Source: a virus. Taken from it: a DNA stretch of 64,000 nucleotides. Shown piece by piece: positions 9,267 to 18,071 of this stretch. The notes under the pieces were generated by a model. The model worked only from the letters and a program-made list of their open reading frames with translations, had not been told where the DNA came from and did not search any database. The position numbers were made by a program, and so were the translations under genes. The stretch's first letter is position 1; each line of letters begins with the position of its first letter. Location: IMG/VR virus record IMGVR_UViG_3300027747_002198, positions 97,800 to 161,799 of that record; one strand, 5' to 3'.

Positions 9267-10090
9267 ATCTATTTGGTAAAGGTTTTGTTGGCCTTAGATA
9301 TTGTGAAATGGTACCTGAGGTCCGAGCAAACCAAAGAAATGATTATGATGTTTGTGAAAAAGATGTACTTTACATGATATCAACAATTCATAACTATCAT
9401 GTTTGGACCAATCCTTATCTAGATATTGAAACTAATTTATCGACACTTATAGAAGTATTAGAATCATTTAGAAAATTTGATGGTGGTGGTACATTCAATT
9501 TTATTAGTTCTTGGTTTGTTTACGGTACGGTACCTTTGCCAGCGAGAGAGGATGCTCATTGTGATCCTAAAGGATTTTATAGTATCACCAAACGAACAGC
9601 AGAACAATTACTAATATCTTATTGCGAAACATATAAATTAAATTATAGAATTATTCGTTTACCCAACGTGTTAGGCGAAACAGACAGTAAAGTTTCAAAA
9701 AAGAAAAACGCATTACAATATATGTTGCGTCAAGTTCAAAGTAATGAAACATTAAGTTTGTATGATGGTGGCCATGCACTTAGAGATTATATGTATGTGG
9801 ATGATGTTGTCCGAGCAATACATTTGATTCTAGAAAAAGGTAATCAAAACGAAATCTACAATATTGGTACTGGAGTTGGAGTATCAGTTAGACAATGCCT
9901 TGATTATGCTATAAAAAAGATAAACTCCACTTCAAAAATCGAAGTAATAGAACCGGCCGAGTTTCACAAAGTGGTACAAACGGTAAATATGGTAATCGAT
10001 AATACCAAAATTAAGAACCTAGGATTCTTGCCAAAATACACAATTTATGATATAATTGACAGGTTGTTAGAGAAAAACCCAACAATTTGA
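9260..10090 (+). CDS. NAD(P)-dependent epimerase/dehydratase (SDR)
   Basis: A 276-residue extended short-chain dehydrogenase. It keeps a shortened Rossmann motif (FGKGFVG), a catalytic FYSITKRTAEQ (YxxxK) and the C-terminal DYMYVDDVVRAI and YNIGTG segments typical of nucleotide-sugar SDRs. The N-terminal Rossmann part is shorter than usual. It overlaps the C-3 dehydrase gene by 7 bases, so it may reduce the resulting dideoxy-keto-sugar, as CDP-paratose or abequose synthases do. That step is inferred from context. Last gene of the glycan cluster. Confidence 0.75.
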   Translation: MVNLFGKGFVGLRYCEMVPEVRANQRNDYDVCEKDVLYMISTIHNYHVWTNPYLDIETNLSTLIEVLESFRKFDGGGTFNFISSWFVYGTVPLPAREDAHCDPKGFYSITKRTAEQLLISYCETYKLNYRIIRLPNVLGETDSKVSKKKNALQYMLRQVQSNETLSLYDGGHALRDYMYVDDVVRAIHLILEKGNQNEIYNIGTGVGVSVRQCLDYAIKKINSTSKIEVIEPAEFHKVVQTVNMVIDNTKIKNLGFLPKYTIYDIIDRLLEKNPTI

Positions 10091-10146
10091 CGAGTATATA
10101 TCTAACCCAACCTTTTGATGGTTTGGTGGTGTAGTTTCAAAAGTTG

Positions 10147-10154
10147 TATAAATA
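10147..10154 (+). promoter_or_regulatory. T4-type late promoter TATAAATA
   Basis: A perfect TATAAATA lies 45 bases before the ATG at 10199, in the only sizeable gap after the glycan cluster (10091-10198). It is followed by a good ribosome site (AGAAGGAAA). It would start a late transcript for the ligase-like and other head-protein candidates. This sequence is the site used by T4 gp55 with gp33, and a gp33-like gene is present at 63.6 kb. Confidence 0.8.
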
Positions 10155-10198
10155 AGCAATCGGCAACCAAAGTGTGTTGCATATCTAGAAGGAAATTA

Positions 10199-11371
10199 AT
10201 GAGGTCTTTTACAAGCTTTCTTACCGAAGAAGTTGAGGGTGAAAAACTCAAGCATATAACTCATGCTGAAGATAGACCATTACAACATGGCGCCAAAGGT
10301 TTTACCCACGCATATAATGCTATGCAACAAGTTCACGACCATATTAAGTCTGGTGGAAATAGTTCTGCTTTGACAATGAAATATGATGGTTCTCCTGCTG
10401 TGGTATTTGGTCGTCATCCAGAAAATGGCAAGTTTTTTGTAGCTAGTAAATCTGCCTTCAACAAAAATCCAAAGTTAAATTACACCCACGATGACATCGT
10501 TAAGAACCATGGACACGCACCAGGCCTCGTAGAAAAACTCCACTCAGCATTGAATCATCTTAAAAAAATAGCACCTAAAACTGGTGTATACCAAGGAGAT
10601 TTGATGTATTCTGAGGGAGATAAAACCGATACCAAAAAAGGTGTTTCTTTTACCCCAAATACCATTACCTATACCGCCAAAGATGAGCAGGCAGATAAAA
10701 TTCGTAAATCTAAATTAGGCGTTATTGTTCACACGCAATATCACGGTAATAATATTCAAACTATGGGTGCCGATCCACATCCAGATTTGCATAATTTTAC
10801 ACAGCACCCCGATGTATGGCATAAGTCAGCTAATCATGATACGAAACATATACATTATTCTGAGGAAGATCAAAATCAATTTAAATCCCATCTAGATGCT
10901 GCTAAAAAAATACATGACGAACATAAAAAAAACATGTACAAGGCAACAGAACCCCATCGTGGCGAAGCAAGTCACTTAGAAACATATATTAACCATACTG
11001 TTAGGACCGATGAAACTCCTACTTCTGCTGGATTAAAGAAACATATTCAATCCAAATATGATAAAATGGCTAGTAAGTTAAAAACACCTGCGGCCCAAAG
11101 CAGAAAAAATACTGAAGCAAAATCACATATGAATTATATTGATGCTAATAAGCAACACTATGATAATCTTTTAGCTATGCATAGCCATTTACAAATGGCA
11201 AAAAATGTGTTGGTATCTACACTAAATCAACATGAAGGTGGACTCGAACATCATATTGACAGCAAAAGAAGTGGTCCTGAAGGATTTGTTGTTAATCATG
11301 CCGGAGAGCCAACTAAATTGGTTGATAGAAAAGAGTTTGCTAAAGCTAATTTGTTAAAGGTGAGAAAATGA
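10199..11371 (+). CDS. Ligase-like nucleotidyltransferase protein with capsid-targeting-like leader
   Basis: A 390-residue protein. Start chosen at 10199 after AGAAGGAAA and downstream of the late promoter. The N-terminus MRSFTSFLTE resembles the T4 capsid-targeting sequence with its LxE cleavage site. Residues 60-66 read MKYDGSP, the KxDG nucleotidyl-lysine motif of DNA/RNA ligases and capping enzymes. GVYQGDLMY may be motif III, PEGFVV near residue 360 motif IV, and the Lys-rich tail motif V. It resembles a conserved T4-like cyanophage family of unknown function. It is linked by ATGA to a nuclease-like gene. A ligase role is inferred. Confidence 0.7.
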   Translation: MRSFTSFLTEEVEGEKLKHITHAEDRPLQHGAKGFTHAYNAMQQVHDHIKSGGNSSALTMKYDGSPAVVFGRHPENGKFFVASKSAFNKNPKLNYTHDDIVKNHGHAPGLVEKLHSALNHLKKIAPKTGVYQGDLMYSEGDKTDTKKGVSFTPNTITYTAKDEQADKIRKSKLGVIVHTQYHGNNIQTMGADPHPDLHNFTQHPDVWHKSANHDTKHIHYSEEDQNQFKSHLDAAKKIHDEHKKNMYKATEPHRGEASHLETYINHTVRTDETPTSAGLKKHIQSKYDKMASKLKTPAAQSRKNTEAKSHMNYIDANKQHYDNLLAMHSHLQMAKNVLVSTLNQHEGGLEHHIDSKRSGPEGFVVNHAGEPTKLVDRKEFAKANLLKVRK

Positions 11372-12372
11372 AAAATTTATTTGATGTAATTGATCGTGAA
11401 TTAATCATTGAAGCGGTCGGCCGTGGATTTCTTACATCTTCAGGTTTGGATTCCGAACGGCAAGAAAAGAAGTATATTGATCCTCATATCGGTGGAACCG
11501 AATATACTCATGAATTAGGCAAAGCACACAAAGATATTCCTGTTGGTTCTAAGTTGAGATTAACGGGCAAAGAAAGAATTGAAGGCAAGTTGCATGTACG
11601 AGCTATTAATGACGCAACTAGAGAAGAACATTTAATACCTGCATCAAAGATACATAAACCAGGTGAAGCACCAAAGAATAAAGGCTTGGATTATGAAACT
11701 CAAACTTTTCAGAGATTTCAAAGAGCAGGTATTACACCTTTAGACGCAAAGAGTGCAGGTTCAACTGGTGGCACCGATGTTACTATTGTTAATAAAAAGA
11801 AAAAAACAACACACAAAGGTCGTATTAAGAGTGCTGAAGATTTAATCCACGGAGAAGTAAAAGAAGGTGTGACGGCAGCTATGGGTCAACTAACAATACA
11901 CCATGATCCAGCTAAAGGTGGTTGGCATGTTGGAGATAAAGCAAAAAATTTAAGGCCAAACTACGCCAAAGCAATTGAAGATGCGGGTATCATTAAAATG
12001 ATGAATAAAAAATATAATCCCGATAAACATGATATACCAACAACTGCAAGTGGTCGTGCCAAATCGATTAGTATTAAACATCCTAATTTAGATCCGGCCG
12101 TACATTATTTAAATGACCATCATGTTCATGTATTGCATGTTGGTAGTGGTTATGGAACATATAAAGTGGGCGAAAAAGATCCTACTGGCCACGGATTACC
12201 AGCAGTTTCAGGCAAAGGCGAATTTATAGTTCGTGAAAAACAAGCAGGCAACAAAAAGGCAAGGACTGTTATGTTCAAACCTGACGGAGTAAAAGGCTTA
12301 AATAAAAGCCATGTGAATCTAGATGATGACGAACATTTAGAACATTTTGCAAAAACATTAGGACATAGATGA
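11368..12372 (+). CDS. Putative PD-(D/E)XK nuclease-like protein
   Basis: A 334-residue basic, His-rich protein. The segment SAGSTGGTDVTIVN, followed about 25 residues later by HGEVKEGVTAAMGQ, has the spacing of a D-(n)-ExK restriction-endonuclease-like core (the D of GGTD, and E-V-K). The N-terminus MKNLFDVIDREL is a looser version of the leader seen on neighbours. It overlaps the genes on both sides by 4 bases. A nuclease function is inferred; a catalytically inactive relative is possible. Confidence 0.55.
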   Translation: MKNLFDVIDRELIIEAVGRGFLTSSGLDSERQEKKYIDPHIGGTEYTHELGKAHKDIPVGSKLRLTGKERIEGKLHVRAINDATREEHLIPASKIHKPGEAPKNKGLDYETQTFQRFQRAGITPLDAKSAGSTGGTDVTIVNKKKKTTHKGRIKSAEDLIHGEVKEGVTAAMGQLTIHHDPAKGGWHVGDKAKNLRPNYAKAIEDAGIIKMMNKKYNPDKHDIPTTASGRAKSISIKHPNLDPAVHYLNDHHVHVLHVGSGYGTYKVGEKDPTGHGLPAVSGKGEFIVREKQAGNKKARTVMFKPDGVKGLNKSHVNLDDDEHLEHFAKTLGHR

Positions 12373-14246
12373 AATCATTCTTACAGCTTATCGAAGAACA
12401 AGAAGCCACGAAGAAACCCGTGGTAATGGCCTTTGGTCGGATGAACCCTCCAACAACAGGTCATTTGAAATTAATTGATAAAGTTAAATCGACCGCAGAA
12501 AAAATGGGTGCCAAGCACACCGTTGTGGTTTCACACTCACAAGATTCCAAAAAGAATCCTTTATCTACTGAACAAAAAATTAAACATCTAAAACGGTATT
12601 CACCAGGAACACATTTTGAAGCGGCTTCTAAAGATCAACCAACAATATTGCATCATGCTTCTCGATTACACACAGCTGGTCATGATCATTTAGTTGTGGT
12701 CGGGGGTTCTGACCGAGTTAAAGAAATGCACGATTTATTACACAAGTATAATGGTGTTGAAGGTAAACACGGACATTTCAATTTTAAGAAAATAGAAGTT
12801 CGTTCCGCTGGTCATCGTGATCCTGATGCCGAAGGCGCAGAAGGCATGTCTGGTACCAAAATGAGAGAACATGCAAAAAATAAAGATTTTTCATCTTTCC
12901 GTCAAGGTGTTCCAGGTCATGTTTCCGACCAACACGCCAAAGAACTGATGAATGATGTCCGTAAGGGTATGGGATTAAACGAACAAGTAAACCGTGGACA
13001 ATTTAAAGCTATTTTTGTTACCGGCGGTCCTGGTTCTGGTAAAGATGTTATTATTCGTGAAGCTATTGCCGAATCTAAAGCCGTTGAAATTAACTCGGTA
13101 CAAGCATTTGAATATCTTGCCGATAAACAAAAACTATCAGAAAAATCTGGTGACTTCCGTAGAGAATCTATTCGTAATCGTGGTCCATTAATAATTAATG
13201 GTCCAGCAGACGATAAGGATCGTATTCTCTATATCAAAGAAGAACTAGAAGATTTAGGTTACTCGACCTTGATGATTTTTGTTGAGGCTTCTAATGAAGC
13301 CAGCCAAGAAAGAAATAGCAAGTTATCTAGAATGATGGTCGAATCCATACGTCAGGACAAATGGTTGAAGTCTAAAGAAAATTTTAAATTATATAATCAA
13401 TTATTTGATGATTTTATTAGTTTTGACAACAATAAATCCATCGAATATATAGAAGAAGATATAACAAATACTTACCACAACATTAATACTTTTATTGATA
13501 ATAAAGTACAAAATGAAGTCGCTTTTGACTGGTTAGAAAAGCATAATAGGTTAAATAAAGGTAATATCTTCAAGGAAGAAAAAAATGTTCAAAAAATTAA
13601 TAGATTTCTTAAAATTAAAACCGGTGGCCCCAAAGCAGACGGTCCAGCCTCCATTCCCGCTGACAACAGAGCAGGCAGCCCAAACTCAGACAACGTTAAG
13701 TGGGACGCCAACAAAAGAACAAAAACCTACACGTTCGGCCAAAACGCCGGAGTCTACGCAGAAGCCCAAACGCCCACGCTCGCCAAAAGGTCAGAGCCAA
13801 AAGAGCCCAGCTTCCAACAAGATAAAGAAAAAACAAAGTTAAAGAAACGTGGTGATAGAACAATAAGCCCAGCTCGTGTTGGTCGACCAGATGGTATTGG
13901 CCAAGAATATGATACACGAGCAGGTGGTCAAGGTGCTGCAGCGGGCGCCGGACTTGGCCAGAATGTAGGCGAAACGATAGAATATAGTAACGCAAGTCAA
14001 AATGGTACAACAATGCTTGGGGCTAAGTTAGAACCAAATCCATTAACGGAAAAGAAACCATTTAAGAAGTTTAGAAAGAATATTAAAGAATTTAATGGGT
14101 ATCAAAATGATACCGAATCCGGTCTTGGTGGAGTATTAGGCGGCGCAAGTAACAAAGAAGGTATGGATTCATATAAAGATACATCGAGAAACATACAAAA
14201 CGATTATGGTCTTAAAATAAAAAAGAAAAAGAAACAGGAGAAATAA
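12369..14246 (+). CDS. Nucleotidylyltransferase / P-loop kinase fusion protein
   Basis: A 625-residue protein with a leader MKSFLQLIEE. Domain 1 (about 17-190) is an NMNAT/cytidylyltransferase-like HIGH-superfamily domain with GRMNPPTTGH and a later SGTKMREHA. Domain 2 starts near residue 210 with the P-loop GGPGSGKD (about 219-226) and resembles small phage kinases. From about residue 400 the protein is low-complexity, with GAAAGAGLG and Lys-rich ends. This last part overlaps a second possible gene in another frame (13585-13842). Substrates are unknown; NAD, nucleotide or polynucleotide chemistry is possible. Confidence 0.75.
   Translation: MKSFLQLIEEQEATKKPVVMAFGRMNPPTTGHLKLIDKVKSTAEKMGAKHTVVVSHSQDSKKNPLSTEQKIKHLKRYSPGTHFEAASKDQPTILHHASRLHTAGHDHLVVVGGSDRVKEMHDLLHKYNGVEGKHGHFNFKKIEVRSAGHRDPDAEGAEGMSGTKMREHAKNKDFSSFRQGVPGHVSDQHAKELMNDVRKGMGLNEQVNRGQFKAIFVTGGPGSGKDVIIREAIAESKAVEINSVQAFEYLADKQKLSEKSGDFRRESIRNRGPLIINGPADDKDRILYIKEELEDLGYSTLMIFVEASNEASQERNSKLSRMMVESIRQDKWLKSKENFKLYNQLFDDFISFDNNKSIEYIEEDITNTYHNINTFIDNKVQNEVAFDWLEKHNRLNKGNIFKEEKNVQKINRFLKIKTGGPKADGPASIPADNRAGSPNSDNVKWDANKRTKTYTFGQNAGVYAEAQTPTLAKRSEPKEPSFQQDKEKTKLKKRGDRTISPARVGRPDGIGQEYDTRAGGQGAAAGAGLGQNVGETIEYSNASQNGTTMLGAKLEPNPLTEKKPFKKFRKNIKEFNGYQNDTESGLGGVLGGASNKEGMDSYKDTSRNIQNDYGLKIKKKKKQEK
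13585..13842 (+). CDS. Possible overprinted small basic protein
   Basis: An 85-codon frame lies inside the linker of the transferase-kinase gene, in the +1 frame. An AAGGAAG sits 6 bases before its ATG, better than many sites in the window. The product starts MFKKLIDFLKLKP and turns Pro/Lys/Ser-rich. The region is clearly richer in G+C than its surroundings, as expected where two frames constrain the sequence, but a local composition oddity could also explain it. Existence of the protein is unproven. Confidence 0.35.
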   Translation: MFKKLIDFLKLKPVAPKQTVQPPFPLTTEQAAQTQTTLSGTPTKEQKPTRSAKTPESTQKPKRPRSPKGQSQKSPASNKIKKKQS

Positions 14247-14247
14247 A

Positions 14248-15906
14248 ATGTTTGGTCCGAAAAAAATATCTCAATCTTTGATTGATGCAGTTTTAAAAGT
14301 AACAGAAGATAAAACTGAAGTTACTCAAGCACCTCAATTATTAGATGAGGCAGATAAGGTACCTACACCAACAGGTATGAAAGTATATGGTTCCCGTTAC
14401 GGAAATTCTGCCAAAGCTCGTAGAGATCAAACTAAAGCTGCCGTTGACACATTAAAAGGTCCTAAGGACAAAGAATTAATTAAAGATGATGAAATAGACG
14501 AAACTGGTTTTCATAAAGCTGCTCACGGCGCCAAAAAGGCAGGTCAGTCCCATTTTGAGTTTCAAGGCAAAAAATATCCAGTTACAGCAAAATCTCATGC
14601 TGAAGCCGTTGAAGAAGAAGGCGATTGTGTAACCAAACCCCAGGCAAAAGATATTGCTAAGAAAGAAGTTGGCAAGCACGAAAAAGGCATGCACGGCAAA
14701 TCAGGTGAAGTTGCCAAGCACGAAAAGAAAATGCACAAAGAAGGTATGTCGTTTAAAGAACGTTTACTTGAGCGTGAAATGACTTCTGCTGAATCTCGTA
14801 AAAAAGAAAAGATTGTTATGTCCATGAAGGACAAACAAGAGTATTTCAAGAAAAAATATGGTAAGCGTTGGAAAGAAGTAATGTATGCTACCGCTACTAA
14901 GCAAGCTATGAAAGAAGAAATTGAAGATTTAGAAGATGATGTTGAAGAAATACAACAAGAAGCGGTTAAGAAGTCTGATGTTCCAGCTTTCTTACGCAAA
15001 ATGCGTGGTGACAAGCCATTGACAATGAAAGATGTTAAGTCTGGTGACAAAGATTCTATTTCACACAAAGATAATCTTGCTAAAGCTCGTAACGAAGAAT
15101 TCGAATTAACTGAAAAAAATGATTCGCATACTCATGCCGCTCACTATGAAAATGAAAAGGGTGAATGGACTGGCATGAACTTGTTTACGGCTAAAGATGA
15201 TACTGATGCCATCAAACAAGCTCAAGCAAAATGTAAAGAAGGTTGCCGTCTATCTAAAGTAGAACGCCACACAACAGTTAAAGAAGATGTTGAAGTTATT
15301 CAAGATAAAAATGGACACAGAACTACAACGGATATGTTGAGTGGTCGCCATGAAGGCGGAAAGTTAAATTCATTTAAAAACTTTAAAGTGAATTTAGTAG
15401 TTAGTGGTGAAGAAGAAATTCCTACAGAAGTTGATAGAGGTGAAGATACTAAAGAAAAACAAAAGATCACTACTAATCCTGGCCCAGTAGATATTAAGTT
15501 TGATGATAAATTGGTAACGCCTCCACAGAAATATTTTTCTAGTCAAAAAGCCGTTACGAGTGAAGAAGTTCGTGGTGAGTTGAAGCACATTCGTTCCAAA
15601 GAAAAAGCAATGCGTAATAAAGAAGTAAGTCAATTTGCTTCACACAAAGCTACAAAAACCACACAGCAAGAAGAAGAAGTTCAAGAAGCTAAAGATCCAC
15701 ATATGGATGCCGGCGTTGGTTCCCAACCAGATTTTGCTACCGAAAAAGTTATTGCTGGCGTAGATGGTTGGAAGAAAGTACAGAAGAATGTACAAGATAA
15801 ATCTGGTGCAGTTCATACTCCACATTCTCGTGCTAAAGATTTAGCTCGCCAAGCATTCAAAAAAGTTAAAAGTGAAATGTTAGGTAAAGCGCCAGGGAAT
15901 AACTAA
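14248..15906 (+). CDS. Lys-rich modular virion protein candidate
   Basis: A 552-residue, highly charged protein built of short modules that recur in T4-like phage virion proteins. These are HFEFQGKKYPVTAK (about 90-115), SFKERLLEREMTSAESRKK and MYATATKQAMKEE (about 168-222), HTHAAHYENEKGEWTGMN (about 292-310), and a C-terminal AGVDGWKKVQKNV/HTPHSRAKDLARQAF segment. These modules look like internal or cleaved head material. It starts one base after the preceding stop. Function in the particle is inferred, not shown. Confidence 0.7.
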   Translation: MFGPKKISQSLIDAVLKVTEDKTEVTQAPQLLDEADKVPTPTGMKVYGSRYGNSAKARRDQTKAAVDTLKGPKDKELIKDDEIDETGFHKAAHGAKKAGQSHFEFQGKKYPVTAKSHAEAVEEEGDCVTKPQAKDIAKKEVGKHEKGMHGKSGEVAKHEKKMHKEGMSFKERLLEREMTSAESRKKEKIVMSMKDKQEYFKKKYGKRWKEVMYATATKQAMKEEIEDLEDDVEEIQQEAVKKSDVPAFLRKMRGDKPLTMKDVKSGDKDSISHKDNLAKARNEEFELTEKNDSHTHAAHYENEKGEWTGMNLFTAKDDTDAIKQAQAKCKEGCRLSKVERHTTVKEDVEVIQDKNGHRTTTDMLSGRHEGGKLNSFKNFKVNLVVSGEEEIPTEVDRGEDTKEKQKITTNPGPVDIKFDDKLVTPPQKYFSSQKAVTSEEVRGELKHIRSKEKAMRNKEVSQFASHKATKTTQQEEEVQEAKDPHMDAGVGSQPDFATEKVIAGVDGWKKVQKNVQDKSGAVHTPHSRAKDLARQAFKKVKSEMLGKAPGNN

Positions 15907-15907
15907 T

Positions 15908-17356
15908 ATGACAAAGTTATCACAAACATTAAAATTTGTTGTTAAAAAGCCTGCTGATAAGGTAACTTTTGGTACCGATCCAAAAGATCCTTGGTCCGCA
16001 AAAGCAGGTATTAACGAAGGTGCACTTGAACAATACTTGAAGTCTAAAGGTATTAATCCTGAGTATGTGAGCAAAGATCAAAAGATTGCTTACGCCAAAT
16101 CAATGACATTTCTTAAATGGAAAGCTGAACATCAATTTGAAGAAGTTATTCCTGAGAGTATGGTGATTGCTCCTTCTATAACACACAAGAAAAAAGCAGA
16201 AACACAAAAGTCTGCTCATGCTCATAAAGAGATTAAAACTCCTCGTGGGCCAGGAAGTCACAATGAAGGTAAAGGGTCACAAATGACCCAATTAACACCT
16301 GAGTCAGTTTCACAAGAAATTCATGGTGAAGCAAAGAAACCTAAATTGACAGCTTTAGATAAATTCCGTAAATCATCTGCTGAGCGCCAAAAGAAACATG
16401 ACGAGATTGAAAAGAAATCTGGTGGTATGACTTCTGCTATTGATCGTTTACAGAAACACATGAACAAAGAAGAAGTTGAACAGATTGATGAACTGAATTA
16501 CGATACAGTTAAATCGCTTTACACCAAGCGTAGAACTATTCGTGATTTACCAAGTAAGAAATCTAAAGATGTTAAAGTAAAAAATGTAAGTACTTCCATT
16601 TCTCGCTTGGCTGGACACAAACCAACACAAAATCAACCATTCGACAAAGTTGATAAAGGTACACATTTTGAATTGGTTCCAAAAAACGAAGAAGTTGAAG
16701 AACTCGATGAACTCAAAAAAGATACATTAAAATCTTATAGAGATAAATCAATGGCCAGTTTAAAAAATGCTCGAAAAAATCGTGATGCGGCAGAACCTGG
16801 TAAAGATATGTCCAAAGGTTTTGCTGATTTGCATGCAAAATCTGACGCTATTGCTAAAAAGAGAGCAAAAGGATTGTCCGGTTACCTACAACGTAAACAT
16901 GGCATGAAACCTGGTTATCCTGATGAGCGTAAAACAACTTCTGAAGATGTTGGTGATCCCAAGGCCGCTGTAAATGCTGACGGTCAACCAAATCCACAAC
17001 TTGAGCCAGTATCCGAGAAGAAGAAACAAATGTCTAAATCTGCTCGTATGATCAAGGCATTATATAAGAAAAAAGGCGTGGTCAAAGAAGATATGCACGA
17101 CCATGAAAAAGAAGATAAATCGGTAGCCGCCTACGGTAAGAAACCAAAGGTAGATAAAGCCGATAAAGATGATAGCAAAGGTGAAAACAAACCACAGGCA
17201 GCTATGACGTTAACTGGTGGTAAAACCTTGACTGGTATCGAGAGAGATACTGTCGAGATTGATCCTATGATGAGAAATCGTCCAGGTCAACCTGATGTAA
17301 CCAAAAAGGATGACAAAAAAGACGGTAAAAAAGAAGATAAGAAGAAAGATAAATAG
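15908..17356 (+). CDS. Lys-rich repeat virion protein candidate
   Basis: A 482-residue protein, very rich in Lys, Glu and Asp. It contains two copies of an acidic-to-basic repeat, EEVEQIDELNYDTVKSLY (about 188) and EEVEELDELKKDTLKSYR (about 261). This repeat type is common in structural or internal head proteins of pelagic T4-like phages. The C-terminus ends in a run of Lys and Asp (KKDDKKDGKKEDKKKDK). It probably packs with DNA or is processed in the head; this is inference from composition and position. Confidence 0.65.
   Translation: MTKLSQTLKFVVKKPADKVTFGTDPKDPWSAKAGINEGALEQYLKSKGINPEYVSKDQKIAYAKSMTFLKWKAEHQFEEVIPESMVIAPSITHKKKAETQKSAHAHKEIKTPRGPGSHNEGKGSQMTQLTPESVSQEIHGEAKKPKLTALDKFRKSSAERQKKHDEIEKKSGGMTSAIDRLQKHMNKEEVEQIDELNYDTVKSLYTKRRTIRDLPSKKSKDVKVKNVSTSISRLAGHKPTQNQPFDKVDKGTHFELVPKNEEVEELDELKKDTLKSYRDKSMASLKNARKNRDAAEPGKDMSKGFADLHAKSDAIAKKRAKGLSGYLQRKHGMKPGYPDERKTTSEDVGDPKAAVNADGQPNPQLEPVSEKKKQMSKSARMIKALYKKKGVVKEDMHDHEKEDKSVAAYGKKPKVDKADKDDSKGENKPQAAMTLTGGKTLTGIERDTVEIDPMMRNRPGQPDVTKKDDKKDGKKEDKKKDK
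17348..17355 (+). promoter_or_regulatory. Late-promoter-like GATAAATA
   Basis: GATAAATA overlaps the end of the preceding gene and lies 34 bases before the structural-protein ATG at 17390. Cyanophage and other T4-like late promoters tolerate a changed first base. Supported by the strong AAGGAG site that follows. Confidence 0.5.
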
Positions 17357-17389
17357 TACTATAACCGAGGCTAATTAAGGAGAAAAAAG

Positions 17390-18046
17390 ATGCCATCATG
17401 GGGAAATACAGACGCTGCGAATAGTATTCCACTATTTGCACAATTCAGAGAAGTAGCTCCTTCTCTATATTTTATAACCGCTAATAACACAATTGCAGGA
17501 AATACCATTGTATTAACATCAAGCACTGGTCTGTCCACAATTGCAAACGGATCTTACGTTTACGCTATTGAAGCTAACACGGCCGCAACTGCTAACGTTT
17601 CACGTTTGGCTAAAGATTTGTCATATGTTGACCAAAATGACATTGATTTTTATCGTTCAAATAACGTAATTACAAACGCAAATACTCTTGGATCATATAT
17701 TCAGTTGAATAATAACCTTGCTGGAAACTTACAAGGTGGTTCACAAATTTTCATTGGTACTACAGTACCACACGATGCCACCAAATATGAAAACGTTAAC
17801 GATGTTATTTTAGTAACAGCTGGTCGTTTAGCTAATACTAAAGGCACAACTGGTGCTGCTGGTTCAGATACATCAAATACACTTATTGGAAGCACAAATA
17901 GTGGATGGAATCGTATTACTCGTAAGATCAACAACGATGGTACAGTACGTTTCTTGAAAGAAACTTTGGTTTGTCTTGCTAGTCCAGTTGCTTCTAATGC
18001 ATCATCTGCTAACACATCATCTAATGCTATTTTTGGTGGACTGTAA
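17390..18046 (+). CDS. Virion structural protein candidate
   Basis: A 218-residue protein with an excellent ribosome site (AAGGAGAAAAAAG). It begins MPSWGNTDAANSIP, an opening shared with small structural proteins of T4-like cyanophages. The rest is Asn/Thr/Ser/Ala-rich beta-type sequence without Cys clusters, ending NASSANTSSNAIFGGL. It lies among late genes with a promoter-like GATAAATA in front. Its exact place in the particle (tail, neck or head decoration) cannot be told. Confidence 0.65.
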   Translation: MPSWGNTDAANSIPLFAQFREVAPSLYFITANNTIAGNTIVLTSSTGLSTIANGSYVYAIEANTAATANVSRLAKDLSYVDQNDIDFYRSNNVITNANTLGSYIQLNNNLAGNLQGGSQIFIGTTVPHDATKYENVNDVILVTAGRLANTKGTTGAAGSDTSNTLIGSTNSGWNRITRKINNDGTVRFLKETLVCLASPVASNASSANTSSNAIFGGL

Positions 18047-18071
18047 TACTACATTATAAAGGTTTTTGATT

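Noticed and set aside
14595-15068. A 157-codon minus-strand frame opposite the Lys-rich protein
   Set aside because: It is the reverse reading of Lys/Glu-rich codons (Ser/Phe/Leu rich product) and lacks a start signal.
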